A DNA stretch of 64,000 nt from CALMFG01 sp963666035 (GTDB taxonomy: Bacteria; Bacillota; Clostridia; Christensenellales; CALMFG01), in NCBI GenBank assembly GCA_963666035.2, contig CAXXJI010000003.1, forward strand, positions 248,001-312,000, in the 5' to 3' direction. Position 1 is the stretch's first letter. Each line of letters begins with the position of its first letter. A program made the position numbers and the translations under genes. Shown here piece after piece: positions 45,736 to 54,210 of this stretch. Below the pieces are notes generated by a model. That model did not search any database and was not told where the DNA came from. It saw only the letters and a program-made list of their open reading frames with translations.

Positions 45736-46842
45736 GTGAAGTTGCTTTCTAGTTTCATCAAAGAGCTAAAGCTGGCTTCGCATAGCTTTTATTTCTATGT
45801 GGAAATCGGCTTTGCGATTGTTTTGCTTTTTATTGTAGCCTATGTGGTGCCGGATAATTTCAAAAGTGCCAAGAGCGAAGAATTCCTCTATTTTGATGGT
45901 CCGCAGGCTGCGTTTGAAGTGTTTAAAGAAGATATGGAAGATTTGGACGGCGTAGCCGAAGATGTGACGCTGAAGGTCAAAGGCGAAGAATATCACGTAG
46001 AGCTTTACGAAAGTGAAGAGAATAAGTATTACTTCACCGAAACCGAAGCCGATATGATTGCACTGGTGGACGGCAAAAACGAAACCGGCGCGGCAATTCA
46101 TGTGGACGGGACGACCTATGAAACGACGTATGATTACTATCTGCAGGGATACGAAACCCAGCGCCTCAAGAACATTTTAGCGATCTTCCATATTAATGAC
46201 ATCAGTGTTTTAGAAGAGGTGTTTGACAGCCAGGAAATTCGGGTGATGGAGGAGACGTACAAGCTGAGCGACAAGATCAACATCCTGCCCTCGCTCCTGA
46301 CGTTTAACGCCAGCCTGATGGGGTTCTTTATTTTGGCGGCCTACATTTACCTCGATAAGCAGCAAGGCGTGATTAAGGCATATGCGGTGACGCCCTCGCC
46401 CATATGGCAGTACTTGGCGTCCAAGCTGCTGATTGTGACACTGACCGCGCTGGTGACTACGCTGATTATCGTCATCCCCATTGTGGGAGCCGATATCAAT
46501 TATGCGCTGCTTTCGCTTTTGGTGATCACCACCGGACTTTTCGGGTCGGGCTTAGGCCTGTTGATCGGCGGGTTTTATGACACTATGGAAAAAAGCTTTG
46601 GGGTTTTGTATACGCTGATGATCGTGCTTGGCATCCCCATCGTCGCCTACAATATTCCGTCCTGGGATCCGCTGTGGATCAAGTTTATTCCAAGCTATCA
46701 TATTGTCTACGCTTTCCGCGAACTCTTGGTGCCGAAAGGTGACGTGCCGTATGTGCTTTGGGTATCGCTCGGGTTTACCGTACTGGGTCTGCTCATCATG
46801 TGGATATGCAACATCCGCTATAAGCGGACGCTGTCGGTTTAG
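45736..46842 (+). CDS. ABC-2 type permease subunit 1
   Basis: A 368-residue permease starting at GTG 45736 directly after the ATPase stop (AGGGAG site). It has one N-terminal helix (about 17-38), a large extracytoplasmic domain (about 40-190) and five C-terminal helices, the ABC-2 membrane plan. With the second permease it probably forms a heterodimeric exporter. The substrate is unknown. Confidence 0.88.
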   Translation: MKLLSSFIKELKLASHSFYFYVEIGFAIVLLFIVAYVVPDNFKSAKSEEFLYFDGPQAAFEVFKEDMEDLDGVAEDVTLKVKGEEYHVELYESEENKYYFTETEADMIALVDGKNETGAAIHVDGTTYETTYDYYLQGYETQRLKNILAIFHINDISVLEEVFDSQEIRVMEETYKLSDKINILPSLLTFNASLMGFFILAAYIYLDKQQGVIKAYAVTPSPIWQYLASKLLIVTLTALVTTLIIVIPIVGADINYALLSLLVITTGLFGSGLGLLIGGFYDTMEKSFGVLYTLMIVLGIPIVAYNIPSWDPLWIKFIPSYHIVYAFRELLVPKGDVPYVLWVSLGFTVLGLLIMWICNIRYKRTLSV

Positions 46843-46859
46843 AAAGGGGGGACGAAAAC

Positions 46860-47864
46860 ATGAAAAAAGTATTGACGATTTTCGGCAGAGATATCAGCGT
46901 GAACATCAAAAACTTTATGGCGCTGTTTATCATCACCTTCCCAATCATTATGGCGGTTGGGATCAACCTCTTTACACCGGGCATCAACGACACCACCGTT
47001 AACCTGGCGTTGATGGAGAAAGATGCCGCGATGATTGAGTACTATCAGGATTTTGCCAAGGTGGAGACCTTTGCGACGCAAGAAGACGTGGAAAAGCGCG
47101 TTGCGCAGCGGGACAACGTGGTGGGCATTTTGCCGGACGGAGACAAGTATTACCTGCTGACGCAGGGCGACGAGCCCAAAGAAGCTGTGGTGGAATGGGC
47201 GCAGATGTTAAAATCGCTGTATGAGATGGATGCGCAGATTGAGGATACCAACGCGGTTTTCCATGATTTTGGCAAAACCGTACCGCCTTTGAAAAACACA
47301 TTGGTCAACAGCATGATTATTATGGTCGCCGTGTTGGGCGGCATGCTGATCAGCCTCAACATTGTGGAAGAAAAGATGGATAATACGGTTTCGGCCATCA
47401 ACGTCACACCGATGTCGCGTACTGCCTGGATATTCGGGAAATCGTTGATTGGACTCATACTGCCTTTGCTGGGGTCCTACGCCATGGTGCTGATTACAGG
47501 GTTTAATTATATCAACTACTGGCAGCTGACCGTTTTGGTCATCGCTTCGGCATTTATCACAATCATCATCGGATTTATCCAGGGATTGAACGCGGATGAT
47601 ATGATGACGGCAGTGGCCGGCACCAAGACCATGATGATGCCGCTGGTCGGTTCAATCTTAGGTGCGGAACTGGTCAGCCAAAAATGGCAGTGGTGCTTCT
47701 ATTGGTCGCCTTTTTACTGGATGTATAAAGGCAACAAGCTGGTGCTTTCGGGCACGGGGGATTGGCCGCATCTTCTGATGTATACCGGCTTTGTGCTGGG
47801 CATCACCTTGCTGGTCTATCTCTACCTCGCGCCGCGCATTCGAAAAAAACTTGAAAAAGCATAA
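46860..47864 (+). CDS. ABC-2 type permease subunit 2
   Basis: A 334-residue permease with the same plan: an N-terminal helix (ALFIITFPIIMAVGI), an external domain of about 110 residues, then five helices. SLNIVEEKMDNTVSAINVTPM is the cytoplasmic loop typical of ABC-2 permeases. A long purine-rich ribosome site (AAAGGGGGGA) precedes the ATG, 17 bases after subunit 1. Confidence 0.88.
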   Translation: MKKVLTIFGRDISVNIKNFMALFIITFPIIMAVGINLFTPGINDTTVNLALMEKDAAMIEYYQDFAKVETFATQEDVEKRVAQRDNVVGILPDGDKYYLLTQGDEPKEAVVEWAQMLKSLYEMDAQIEDTNAVFHDFGKTVPPLKNTLVNSMIIMVAVLGGMLISLNIVEEKMDNTVSAINVTPMSRTAWIFGKSLIGLILPLLGSYAMVLITGFNYINYWQLTVLVIASAFITIIIGFIQGLNADDMMTAVAGTKTMMMPLVGSILGAELVSQKWQWCFYWSPFYWMYKGNKLVLSGTGDWPHLLMYTGFVLGITLLVYLYLAPRIRKKLEKA

Positions 47865-47912
47865 ATATAAAACTTAAATCTGAAAGTGATAGAAAAAAAG
47901 GAGGAAAATGAT

Positions 47913-48143
47913 ATGAATTGGAATCCGCTGGTTGGGCTTTTGGCGCTGGTTTATGGCGCGCTCTGCTTGTTCTGGAGTGTTAAAAAGCCGGAAAAAATCT
48001 GGGAAATGGGCAAGATAAAAGCGTTTCGCAAGGTACTGGGTGAAAAGGGTACGGTGATCTTGTTTGTTGTCTTCGGCGTTATCGCTGTTGGTGTGGCGTT
48101 ATGGCTGTTTATCGCAAACCCCATACCCATTCCCGAAGCTTAG
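47913..48143 (+). CDS. Small two-helix membrane protein (DUF6199 type)
   Basis: A 76-residue protein with helices at about 6-23 and 48-68 and a conserved-looking SVKKPEKIWEMGKIKAFRKV loop between them. Proteins of this plan are annotated as DUF6199 in Bacillota; the function is unknown. ATG 47913 follows AAGGAGG by 8 bases, while the in-frame GTG 47886 lies upstream of that site. It is the last gene of the exporter operon. Confidence 0.75.
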   Translation: MNWNPLVGLLALVYGALCLFWSVKKPEKIWEMGKIKAFRKVLGEKGTVILFVVFGVIAVGVALWLFIANPIPIPEA

Positions 48144-48160
48144 AAAAAGGAATTGCTCAA

Positions 48161-48190
48161 AAAAACCCGAGGCGGTTGCTTCGGGTTTTT
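48161..48190 (+). terminator. Terminator of the ABC exporter operon
   Basis: AAAAACCCGA and TCGGGTTTTT form a 10-bp stem followed by further T residues, directly before the IS element. Confidence 0.88.
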
Positions 48191-48257
48191 TGCTTTTTCG
48201 TCAGCGTAAACCACCGGCTAAGCCGGTGGTTCTAAAGAGCTTTAGCTTTGCCCAAAA

Positions 48258-48317
48258 GTAATCCTCAAATATAATGCAATTAGCCCGCCAGCTAAGAGCA
48301 GAATAAAGGAGGATTAC
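48258..48317 (+). promoter_or_regulatory. tnpA leader hairpin that can sequester the ribosome site
   Basis: GTAATCCTC (48258-48266) is the exact complement of GAGGATTAC (48309-48317), which contains the tnpA ribosome site and ends one base before the ATG. The resulting hairpin would hide the site. Its loop holds CCCGCCAGCT (48284-48293), complementary to AGCTGGCGGG at 48823-48832 after the gene. Leader-based repression of tnpA translation is known for enterobacterial IS200. Confidence 0.8.
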
Positions 48318-48318
48318 A

Positions 48319-48783
48319 ATGGACAACACGAGCTTATCACATACGCATTGGCGGTGTAAATATCATGTGGTGTTTGCGCCGAAATATAGAAGACAGGTGA
48401 TATACGGTAAGATACGAACTGACATAGGGAAGATATTGCGGAAACTCTGTGAACAAAAAGGGATAGAGATAATAGAAGCGGAGTTATGCAAAGATCATGT
48501 ACATATGTTGGTGAGTATACCGCCAAAGATGAGTGTATCGAGTGTGATGGGATACCTAAAAGGCAAAAGCGCACTAATGATATTCGACAGACACGCGAAT
48601 CTGAAATATAAGTACGGGAACAGACATTTTTGGTGCAGAGGATATTATGTTGATACTGTGGGACAAAACAAAAAGGCTATACAGGAATATATTAGGAACC
48701 AACTACAGGAAGACATAGCAAATGATAATGTGAGCACCAAAGAATATGTTGACCCGTTCACAGACGAAACGGTTAAGAAATAA
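48319..48783 (+). CDS. tnpA: IS200-type HUH/Y1 transposase
   Basis: A 154-residue Y1 transposase. The HUH motif is in CKDHVHMLVSIPP (about residue 56), and the catalytic tyrosine is most likely in KAIQEYIRNQ (about 131), by comparison with IS608 TnpA. It starts WRCKYHVVFAPKYRR as in the family and is full length, so it may be active. It cuts and rejoins single-stranded DNA at the hairpin ends. Confidence 0.95.
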   Translation: MDNTSLSHTHWRCKYHVVFAPKYRRQVIYGKIRTDIGKILRKLCEQKGIEIIEAELCKDHVHMLVSIPPKMSVSSVMGYLKGKSALMIFDRHANLKYKYGNRHFWCRGYYVDTVGQNKKAIQEYIRNQLQEDIANDNVSTKEYVDPFTDETVKK

Positions 48784-48977
48784 AGCTAGAGCCTCTTTAG
48801 AGGCAGCCTGAGAAACACATGCAGCTGGCGGGAAATTCAATGCGCCTTGAGGCGTAGCAAGAAGAGGACCCTTATAGGGTCCAGTCAAACCACCGGCTAA
48901 GCCGGTGGCTAGTGATTTTGAGCATGCGAAAAAGACTGCACTGGTGTATAATAAGGGAAAAACGAAAGGCGAAGCAG

Positions 48978-50033
48978 ATGGACGAAAAAAGGGTGATACA
49001 GCTGATGATGCAGAGGCAGGGTTTGGCTTCGCCTTTGCCGAAAGAGGAATATGAAAACTTGTTTCGGGCATTTTCGCCCGTCCACACGCGTTTCTGGATA
49101 CGCCCCGGTTTTCCGCCTGCCATCCAGCATCGTTTTACGTTCGATACCGAAGACTACAACCGCGCCCTTCGGCGGGACAGGACCATCATCAAGGGCCGTT
49201 TCCAATCCGGCCGCATCGGGTATGTATTCTCAAACGAACTGCCGCTGTTTATCGCGGCTTACGGCAAACCGAATCCCGTTAAAACGCTGACCGATGAGAT
49301 GGTCTTGCGCGTTTTGCAGGATGAAGGGCCGATGAGCATCAAGATGATGGCGGAAATTTGCGAGACCCCCAGCAAGTATATCGCGGCATCCTTAAAAAAG
49401 CTTCAGCAGGCGTTCGTTGTGTTTGAAGACCAGGTGGATGATGAATGGGATCGTGCGTGGTACTTGTTGGAAGACGAACTGGGGCTGGAGGATTTGAGCG
49501 GTTATGAAAAAACCGAGGCGCAAGCCATCCTGATTCAGCGTTTCACGCATGCGCATGTGTTCGCGACACCGACGATGTTGCGGGCGTTTACCGGCTTTAC
49601 GGCGGCCGAGATTAAAGCCGCTTTCAGTGCAGGCGAGCAAAATGGCACGTACCAAAAAACCGAGTGTTTTGGCGAAACCGGCTTTGTTTTGGCCGAGGAT
49701 ATGGAAACGCTCGAAAAACCGGCTGGAAAAACGGCGGATACGCTCTTTATCATGGACAATAACGATTTTCTGGTGCGGGCGCATATTCCGATGCTTAAAA
49801 AACGATTCCCCGAAAAGCCGTACAAAAACCTCTACTATGTGCTGTTCCGGGGCCGGTTTATCGGCGCGGTGCAGGGCAGGTTTACTTTTTCCTTTGATGA
49901 ATTGGAGGACGTGATGCTGGCTGAAGATGTGGGCCAAGACCCAGCCATTAAACGTCGCATCATAGCGAAACTGTATGAGATGTATGATGAAAAAACTTCG
50001 CCGCTGCAGCGCTATGCGGGCAAAGCGCTTTAG
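48978..50033 (+). CDS. Winged-helix protein related to AlkZ/YcaQ DNA glycosylases
   Basis: A 351-residue protein. The first half resembles the HTH_42 (YcaQ/AlkZ) fold, with stacked winged helices such as VLRVLQDEGPMSIKMMAEIC and SKYIAASLKKLQQAF. The C-terminal part has the barrel-like segment TLFIMDNNDFLVRAH and FRGRFIGAVQGRF. AlkZ enzymes remove alkylated or crosslinked bases, but the catalytic motif is not clear by eye, so activity is uncertain. ATG 48978 (AAAGGCGAAG upstream) is preferred over 48912, which touches the IS end. A TATAAT box at 48947-48952 lies just outside the IS and may be its -10; no good -35 is present, so the insertion may have disturbed the promoter. Confidence 0.72.
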   Translation: MDEKRVIQLMMQRQGLASPLPKEEYENLFRAFSPVHTRFWIRPGFPPAIQHRFTFDTEDYNRALRRDRTIIKGRFQSGRIGYVFSNELPLFIAAYGKPNPVKTLTDEMVLRVLQDEGPMSIKMMAEICETPSKYIAASLKKLQQAFVVFEDQVDDEWDRAWYLLEDELGLEDLSGYEKTEAQAILIQRFTHAHVFATPTMLRAFTGFTAAEIKAAFSAGEQNGTYQKTECFGETGFVLAEDMETLEKPAGKTADTLFIMDNNDFLVRAHIPMLKKRFPEKPYKNLYYVLFRGRFIGAVQGRFTFSFDELEDVMLAEDVGQDPAIKRRIIAKLYEMYDEKTSPLQRYAGKAL

Positions 50034-50140
50034 ACTGGCAAAATTGCAAAAGCGGAGTAAAAACGATATAATGCTATCAGCCTTTTTGGCGCTTTGGCAA
50101 AGAAAAGCTTTTTTATAAAACAGAGGAAAGGCAAGGGTGT

Positions 50141-50887
50141 ATGGAAAAACAAAAAAAAGATCCAATCATGATATGGAAGCAAGTCGGTGCTTTGCTGGCA
50201 CTGCTGCTCATGCTGCCCGGCGTTTATTTTGCGGGTATCCGCTATATCGGGAGTCAGAAAATTGCGGTAGCGGCACTGATCGCGGCCGGTTTGGCGATTG
50301 CGGCGGTGGTCAGCATCAGCCTTATATTGAAACAAAAGGAAAAGCGAAACGCATTTTTAAAAGCCGTACTTTTGATTCTGGTGATCGGGCTTGCTTTGGT
50401 CAATCTGGGGACGCTGATCTCGCCGTATTTTATCGCGCACAACACCACAACCATTGAAAACCGCTATTATCCGGATTCTTTAGCTTATATGGCATTACTG
50501 CAAAAATTCACACAGGACAAAACCGTGTGGGTGGATGAAGGCAACGATTATCTGGACCCTGACAGCATAAAGGACACGGCCACCGATTTTTCCAACCGCG
50601 CGGCGGTGCACTACGCCTGCGCTGGGATCAAAACGCTGACCCCTTCGCCGGGAGAATTGACGGCAGATCAAGAAACCTGGCTGAAATCGCTGGACGTCGG
50701 GTACACTGAATTTATCATCAAATATGACAAGGGCCTGATTGAGGATCGAGAGGAAGCGGCCTATGTTTACGCGGGGTTTGATGCGTCCGAGTACAGCGAC
50801 ATCGTGTTCCTTTGGAGCAAATCGGGCAGCGCGTATTGGGTGCCGATGGTGGTTTACGAGCAGATGATGGGGGAGACACATGAATAA
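50141..50887 (+). CDS. Membrane-anchored protein of unknown function
   Basis: A 248-residue protein with three helices in the first 110 residues (about 14-33, 40-62 and 70-95) and an external C-terminal domain of about 140 residues (NRYYPDSLAYMALLQKFTQD and onward). I do not recognise the family. It overlaps the next membrane gene by 8 bases, so the two are made together. The soluble part ends KSGSAYWVPMVVYEQM. A possible partner or donor-handling domain for the GT-C-like protein downstream. Confidence 0.65.
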   Translation: MEKQKKDPIMIWKQVGALLALLLMLPGVYFAGIRYIGSQKIAVAALIAAGLAIAAVVSISLILKQKEKRNAFLKAVLLILVIGLALVNLGTLISPYFIAHNTTTIENRYYPDSLAYMALLQKFTQDKTVWVDEGNDYLDPDSIKDTATDFSNRAAVHYACAGIKTLTPSPGELTADQETWLKSLDVGYTEFIIKYDKGLIEDREEAAYVYAGFDASEYSDIVFLWSKSGSAYWVPMVVYEQMMGETHE

Positions 50888-52463
50888 AAACAAAACATTA
50901 TTAAAATATGGTATCGCCTTGCTGATTCTCGTGGGTGTGACAGCGGCATTTATCTTTGGGATGGAGCTGGTGCGCGCAGGGTATCCACAGGAGGCGGTGC
51001 AAAGCGGCGAGGATGCTGCCGGTAATATCGTCTCACAGTTCTTTGCTGTTTTGGTGTTCTTTCTGATGGGCCTTTTGCTGCTTTTGCCCTTTAAGAGCCG
51101 CTTGGGCATGACGCATGTCATGCTGCTTTCCTATATTGTCGGCTTCCTGACATTCAGCTTTATCGCCATTTTACTGCTCTCTTTGCACATCTTCTTTGCG
51201 CTGTCGTCTGTTCTGGTGGTCTATTGCGCGCTGGCGGCGGTGCTCTACGGCTTTGTGCTGAAGAAGCAGAAGTTTCCGCATACACTGGAAAAAGAGGACG
51301 GGTGGAAACTGGTTTTCTGGAGTCTGGTTGTTTTAATGGCGGGTTATGCGTTGTCCCGCGTGCCTTTAAGCATTCTTTCTTACGACAGCATCCAATATGA
51401 TCTGCTGGGGAAAATCTATGCGTCCGAGCACTATTATGTCGATTACGCCTACTATATGATGGGCGGGCAGATGCTGGTGCCGTCTTTACTCAATGCAGCG
51501 GCCGGGATTTTTGGATTTTCATTTGCCTATGCGCTCCAAAACATGTTTACGCTGTCCGGCGCGGCACTATTTGGCTATCTTTTGTTTGCTGAAGTCCGCA
51601 GCGCGGGGATGGACAAAAAAAGAGCGGGCTGGACCACAGTGCTCGGGACACTGCTGTTTGCGGCGAGCTTTTTCTATGTGTTCTTGGGCATCACGCTGGT
51701 GCCGAACAGTCTGGCGGGGCTTGAGATTCTTTTCCTGATGGTGTATCTGTACCGCTACAGCCGGAGCGAAAAAATCGAAGACTTGGTATTGTCGCTTTTG
51801 TTTATGCTGGCGTTCTGTTACACCCGGGTGGAAGGGCCGCTGGTCGGAGCCTTTGTGCTGGCATATCTGGCGCACCAAAACTTGCCGGCCAAAAAACTTG
51901 GCACATACACCTTTGTCGTAGCGGGCGGGGTGCTCTTGGGTTATATCAGCTTTTTCGCCCATGTGGGCCTCGATTATACAGGCGATTTTCTGTCGCTGGG
52001 CAGAAGCGCACTCAGTGTGGGTTTGATGCTGGCGGTGGGTGTTTATATTCTGGCCAAGGATAAATGGTTTAAATCATACAACCGTCCGTTGTCCTGGCTG
52101 TATCTGGCGGCAGTGGCGTTGTTTGCGCTTGGGATTTCCACCATGGACATGGACAAATTCATCAACAATCTTCGCGTCATGTACCTTAATATGTTTGCTG
52201 AAGGCCTTTGGGTGGCGGCCTGGTTTGGTGTGATTTTGCTGGGAGTACTCGCCTTATTTATGACAAAGAAAAAGAGCACATTTTTGGAAGGCGTTATCCC
52301 GATCTATCTGCTGCTGATGTTGGCTATCTTCGCATTTCGCACCACCGATCTGCATATCAACTGGAGCGATTCGGGCAATCGCCTGCTGATGCATATTTAT
52401 CCTTTGGTGATGTTTGTTCTGGCGGATAATCTTGCAACGGTATTTATTAAAGAAAAAGAATAA
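50880..52463 (+). CDS. Polytopic membrane protein, possible GT-C glycosyltransferase
   Basis: A 527-residue protein with about 12 helices. An acidic external loop, LSILSYDSIQYDLLGKIYAS (about residue 160), sits before the HYYVDYAYYMMGGQ segment. Such Asp-rich first loops are found in dolichyl- or polyprenyl-phosphate sugar transferases (GT-C fold), but I see no decisive motif. It overlaps the upstream membrane protein gene and is followed by a strong terminator. It could instead belong to an O-antigen polymerase-like or unknown family. Confidence 0.6.
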   Translation: MNKNKTLLKYGIALLILVGVTAAFIFGMELVRAGYPQEAVQSGEDAAGNIVSQFFAVLVFFLMGLLLLLPFKSRLGMTHVMLLSYIVGFLTFSFIAILLLSLHIFFALSSVLVVYCALAAVLYGFVLKKQKFPHTLEKEDGWKLVFWSLVVLMAGYALSRVPLSILSYDSIQYDLLGKIYASEHYYVDYAYYMMGGQMLVPSLLNAAAGIFGFSFAYALQNMFTLSGAALFGYLLFAEVRSAGMDKKRAGWTTVLGTLLFAASFFYVFLGITLVPNSLAGLEILFLMVYLYRYSRSEKIEDLVLSLLFMLAFCYTRVEGPLVGAFVLAYLAHQNLPAKKLGTYTFVVAGGVLLGYISFFAHVGLDYTGDFLSLGRSALSVGLMLAVGVYILAKDKWFKSYNRPLSWLYLAAVALFALGISTMDMDKFINNLRVMYLNMFAEGLWVAAWFGVILLGVLALFMTKKKSTFLEGVIPIYLLLMLAIFAFRTTDLHINWSDSGNRLLMHIYPLVMFVLADNLATVFIKEKE

Positions 52464-52473
52464 TTCAATCAAG

Positions 52474-52504
52474 AAAAAACGCCTGTGATTGCAGGCGTTT
52501 TTGT
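52474..52504. terminator. Bidirectional terminator, membrane pair / fda
   Basis: AAAAACGCCTG and CAGGCGTTTTT form a perfect stem over a 5-base loop between converging genes. Confidence 0.9.
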
Positions 52505-52524
52505 GTTCATCAATATAAATCAAT

Positions 52525-53412
52525 TCATGTGATGGACGCACGGTAGATGCTGTCTACTGTATCTTTCAAAAAAGCGTCAAACGCCGCGTCAGTTTGATCT
52601 GCGCTGAGACCTTCCAAAAGCGCACGGGAGAAGCTGGCGATCAGGCCATGGTTTAGGGCCAGTTTTTCGTTGGCCTCCTCGCGGCTGTAGCCGCCCGAAA
52701 GCGCCACCACGCGCATCACTTTCGGGTGCGCAATCAAGTCACTGTAGAAATTGTCGACGGCGGGGATGGAAAGCTTCAACATGATTTTTTCATCCGAGCC
52801 TAAATCGTCGAGGGAAGCCATAATCAGTTTTTTCAGCAGATCCTCGGATTTTCCCCGATCGGCGCTGTGAATGTCCACTTCCGGTTCAATGATGGGGACA
52901 AGCCCGGCTTTAAGGATGGTTTTGCCGATATCAAATTGCTGATCAACAATTTTCTCAATGCCTTTTTCGGTATATTCCTTTATCACCGAACGCATCTTGG
53001 TTCCAAAGATATTACGCATATTGGCGCGCTCCAGCAGGGCATCCAGCTCAGGCATGGGGTTCATCATCTGTACACCGTCTGATACAGGTGCAAGGCCTTT
53101 GTCCACCTTTAAAAACGGCACAATGCCCTTTTCCTGCCACAGGTAGTCGGCAGTGAATATGCCGTCAATCTTCCGGTCCATTGTCATCTCAAATAGAATT
53201 GCCGCAAGAACTTTGTCCGAACTAAAAGACGGGCTTTTGATCACGCGTGTGCGCATTTCGTGAACCAGATCGAACATGGCATCATCACCGCTGTATGCAC
53301 TGGGTGCAATGCCGTAGGCTGCGAGTGCCTTGGGCGTGCTGCCGCCGCTTTGGTCCAGCGCCGCGACAAAGCCTTTTCCGCTGGTCATTACTTTTGCTTG
53401 GGAATGATTCAT
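52525..53412 (-). CDS. fda: Fructose-bisphosphate aldolase, class I
   Basis: A Schiff-base aldolase that splits FBP in glycolysis or forms it in gluconeogenesis. The 295 residues match the staphylococcal-type class I enzyme. FVAALDQSGGSTPKAL near the N-terminus, FLKVDKGLAP, PIIEPEVDIHS, KLSIP and ALSGGYSREEAN are family segments; the lysines in VDKG and LKLS are candidates for the substrate-binding pair. An AAGGAGAAC site precedes the ATG. It stands alone and is divergent from a TetR gene. Confidence 0.93.
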   Translation of the reverse strand: MNHSQAKVMTSGKGFVAALDQSGGSTPKALAAYGIAPSAYSGDDAMFDLVHEMRTRVIKSPSFSSDKVLAAILFEMTMDRKIDGIFTADYLWQEKGIVPFLKVDKGLAPVSDGVQMMNPMPELDALLERANMRNIFGTKMRSVIKEYTEKGIEKIVDQQFDIGKTILKAGLVPIIEPEVDIHSADRGKSEDLLKKLIMASLDDLGSDEKIMLKLSIPAVDNFYSDLIAHPKVMRVVALSGGYSREEANEKLALNHGLIASFSRALLEGLSADQTDAAFDAFLKDTVDSIYRASIT

Positions 53413-53549
53413 TGATTGTGTTCTCCTTCCTTGAAAAAAGAGCTAAAAAATATCAATAACTGCCTAATTTAATATATTCATATTAACACAAGAATATTAA
53501 CAGCGTATTAATTATATTTTTTTAAAAAGAATTTAGAACAAAGAGATTA

Positions 53550-53594
53550 TTGACAGAAAAATAAAAAATGTACTATAATATATTAAATAGTACA
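53550..53594 (+). promoter_or_regulatory. TetR gene promoter with overlapping palindrome
   Basis: TTGACA (53550-53555) and TATAAT (53574-53579), spacer 18, form the promoter. The arms TGTACTAT (53569-53576) and ATAGTACA (53587-53594) are exact reverse complements around 10 bases and cover the -10 box and start site, as expected for an autorepressor. Confidence 0.75.
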
Positions 53595-53610
53595 ATTTAT
53601 TGAGGATACG

Positions 53611-54210
53611 ATGAATCGAAAATCGCAGGATATATTGAATAAGACGGTTGCATTTTTATTGGATCAAGGTACGACTGGTGTCGGAATGGATGAGATCGCG
53701 GCATTTGCTGGCGCTTCCAAAATGACAGTCTATAAATATTTTTCGGACAAAAAACATCTGCTGCGCGCGGCTGAGGAAGCGGTGCTTTCAGAAAATCTCG
53801 CGGCGCTTTCGAGTGTGGTTTTCTCAAAGCAAAGTTTAATCGCGCGGATGTATGATTTTATCGCGGTTGTAACCGAATTCGTGGACAGCGGGAGATTTGA
53901 TATATGCGATTCACTTCGGGCAAAATTGCCCGAATTACGGTCGGTATATGGCGCATACGTCGAAGAATCTAATAAACTACTGCGTCAGTTGATCGCGGAA
54001 GGATTTTCGGAAAAGTGCTTCAAGCCGGGGTTGGAAAAAGACCTGATTTTTGATTATATCCATATGGGTATCCAATACTATCAGCAAAATGAGCACTATC
54101 GCTTGCGGATGAAATCAGACGATGAATTTCAAAAGCAGATGATGAGATTTATGATCGGCAATATTTTTATGGATAGTGAAACGGTTGAAGGGAAGTCTGG
54201 GGAAAGATGA
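53611..54210 (+). CDS. TetR/AcrR-family regulator
   Basis: A 199-residue regulator with the HTH GMDEIAAFAGASKMTVYKYF then SDKKHLL (about residues 22-50). The C-terminal domain is not assignable; FSEKCFKPGLEKDLIFDYIH lies in the usual dimer region. Its stop overlaps the start of a 101-residue gene (ATGA), so the two form an operon. The palindrome over its promoter suggests autoregulation. It could also control the divergent fda gene. Confidence 0.88.
   Translation: MNRKSQDILNKTVAFLLDQGTTGVGMDEIAAFAGASKMTVYKYFSDKKHLLRAAEEAVLSENLAALSSVVFSKQSLIARMYDFIAVVTEFVDSGRFDICDSLRAKLPELRSVYGAYVEESNKLLRQLIAEGFSEKCFKPGLEKDLIFDYIHMGIQYYQQNEHYRLRMKSDDEFQKQMMRFMIGNIFMDSETVEGKSGER

Larger units (their letters stand above)
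48208..48908 (+). mobile_element. IS200-type insertion sequence (IS200/IS605 family, tnpA only)
   Basis: Both ends carry the same 22-base segment containing the palindrome CCACCGGCTAAGCCGGTGG (48211-48229 and 48890-48908), the foldback ends expected of a single-strand transposon. Between them are one TnpA gene, a structured leader and three more hairpins on the 3' side (near 48791, 48841 and 48867). There is no tnpB. Exact cleavage points are not certain. It lies between a terminator and the AlkZ-like gene and breaks no visible gene. Confidence 0.88.

Noticed and set aside
48890..48908. Right-hand CCACCGGCTAAGCCGGTGG hairpin as a terminator
   Set aside because: It has no T-run and is identical to the left end, so it is the foldback end of the IS element.
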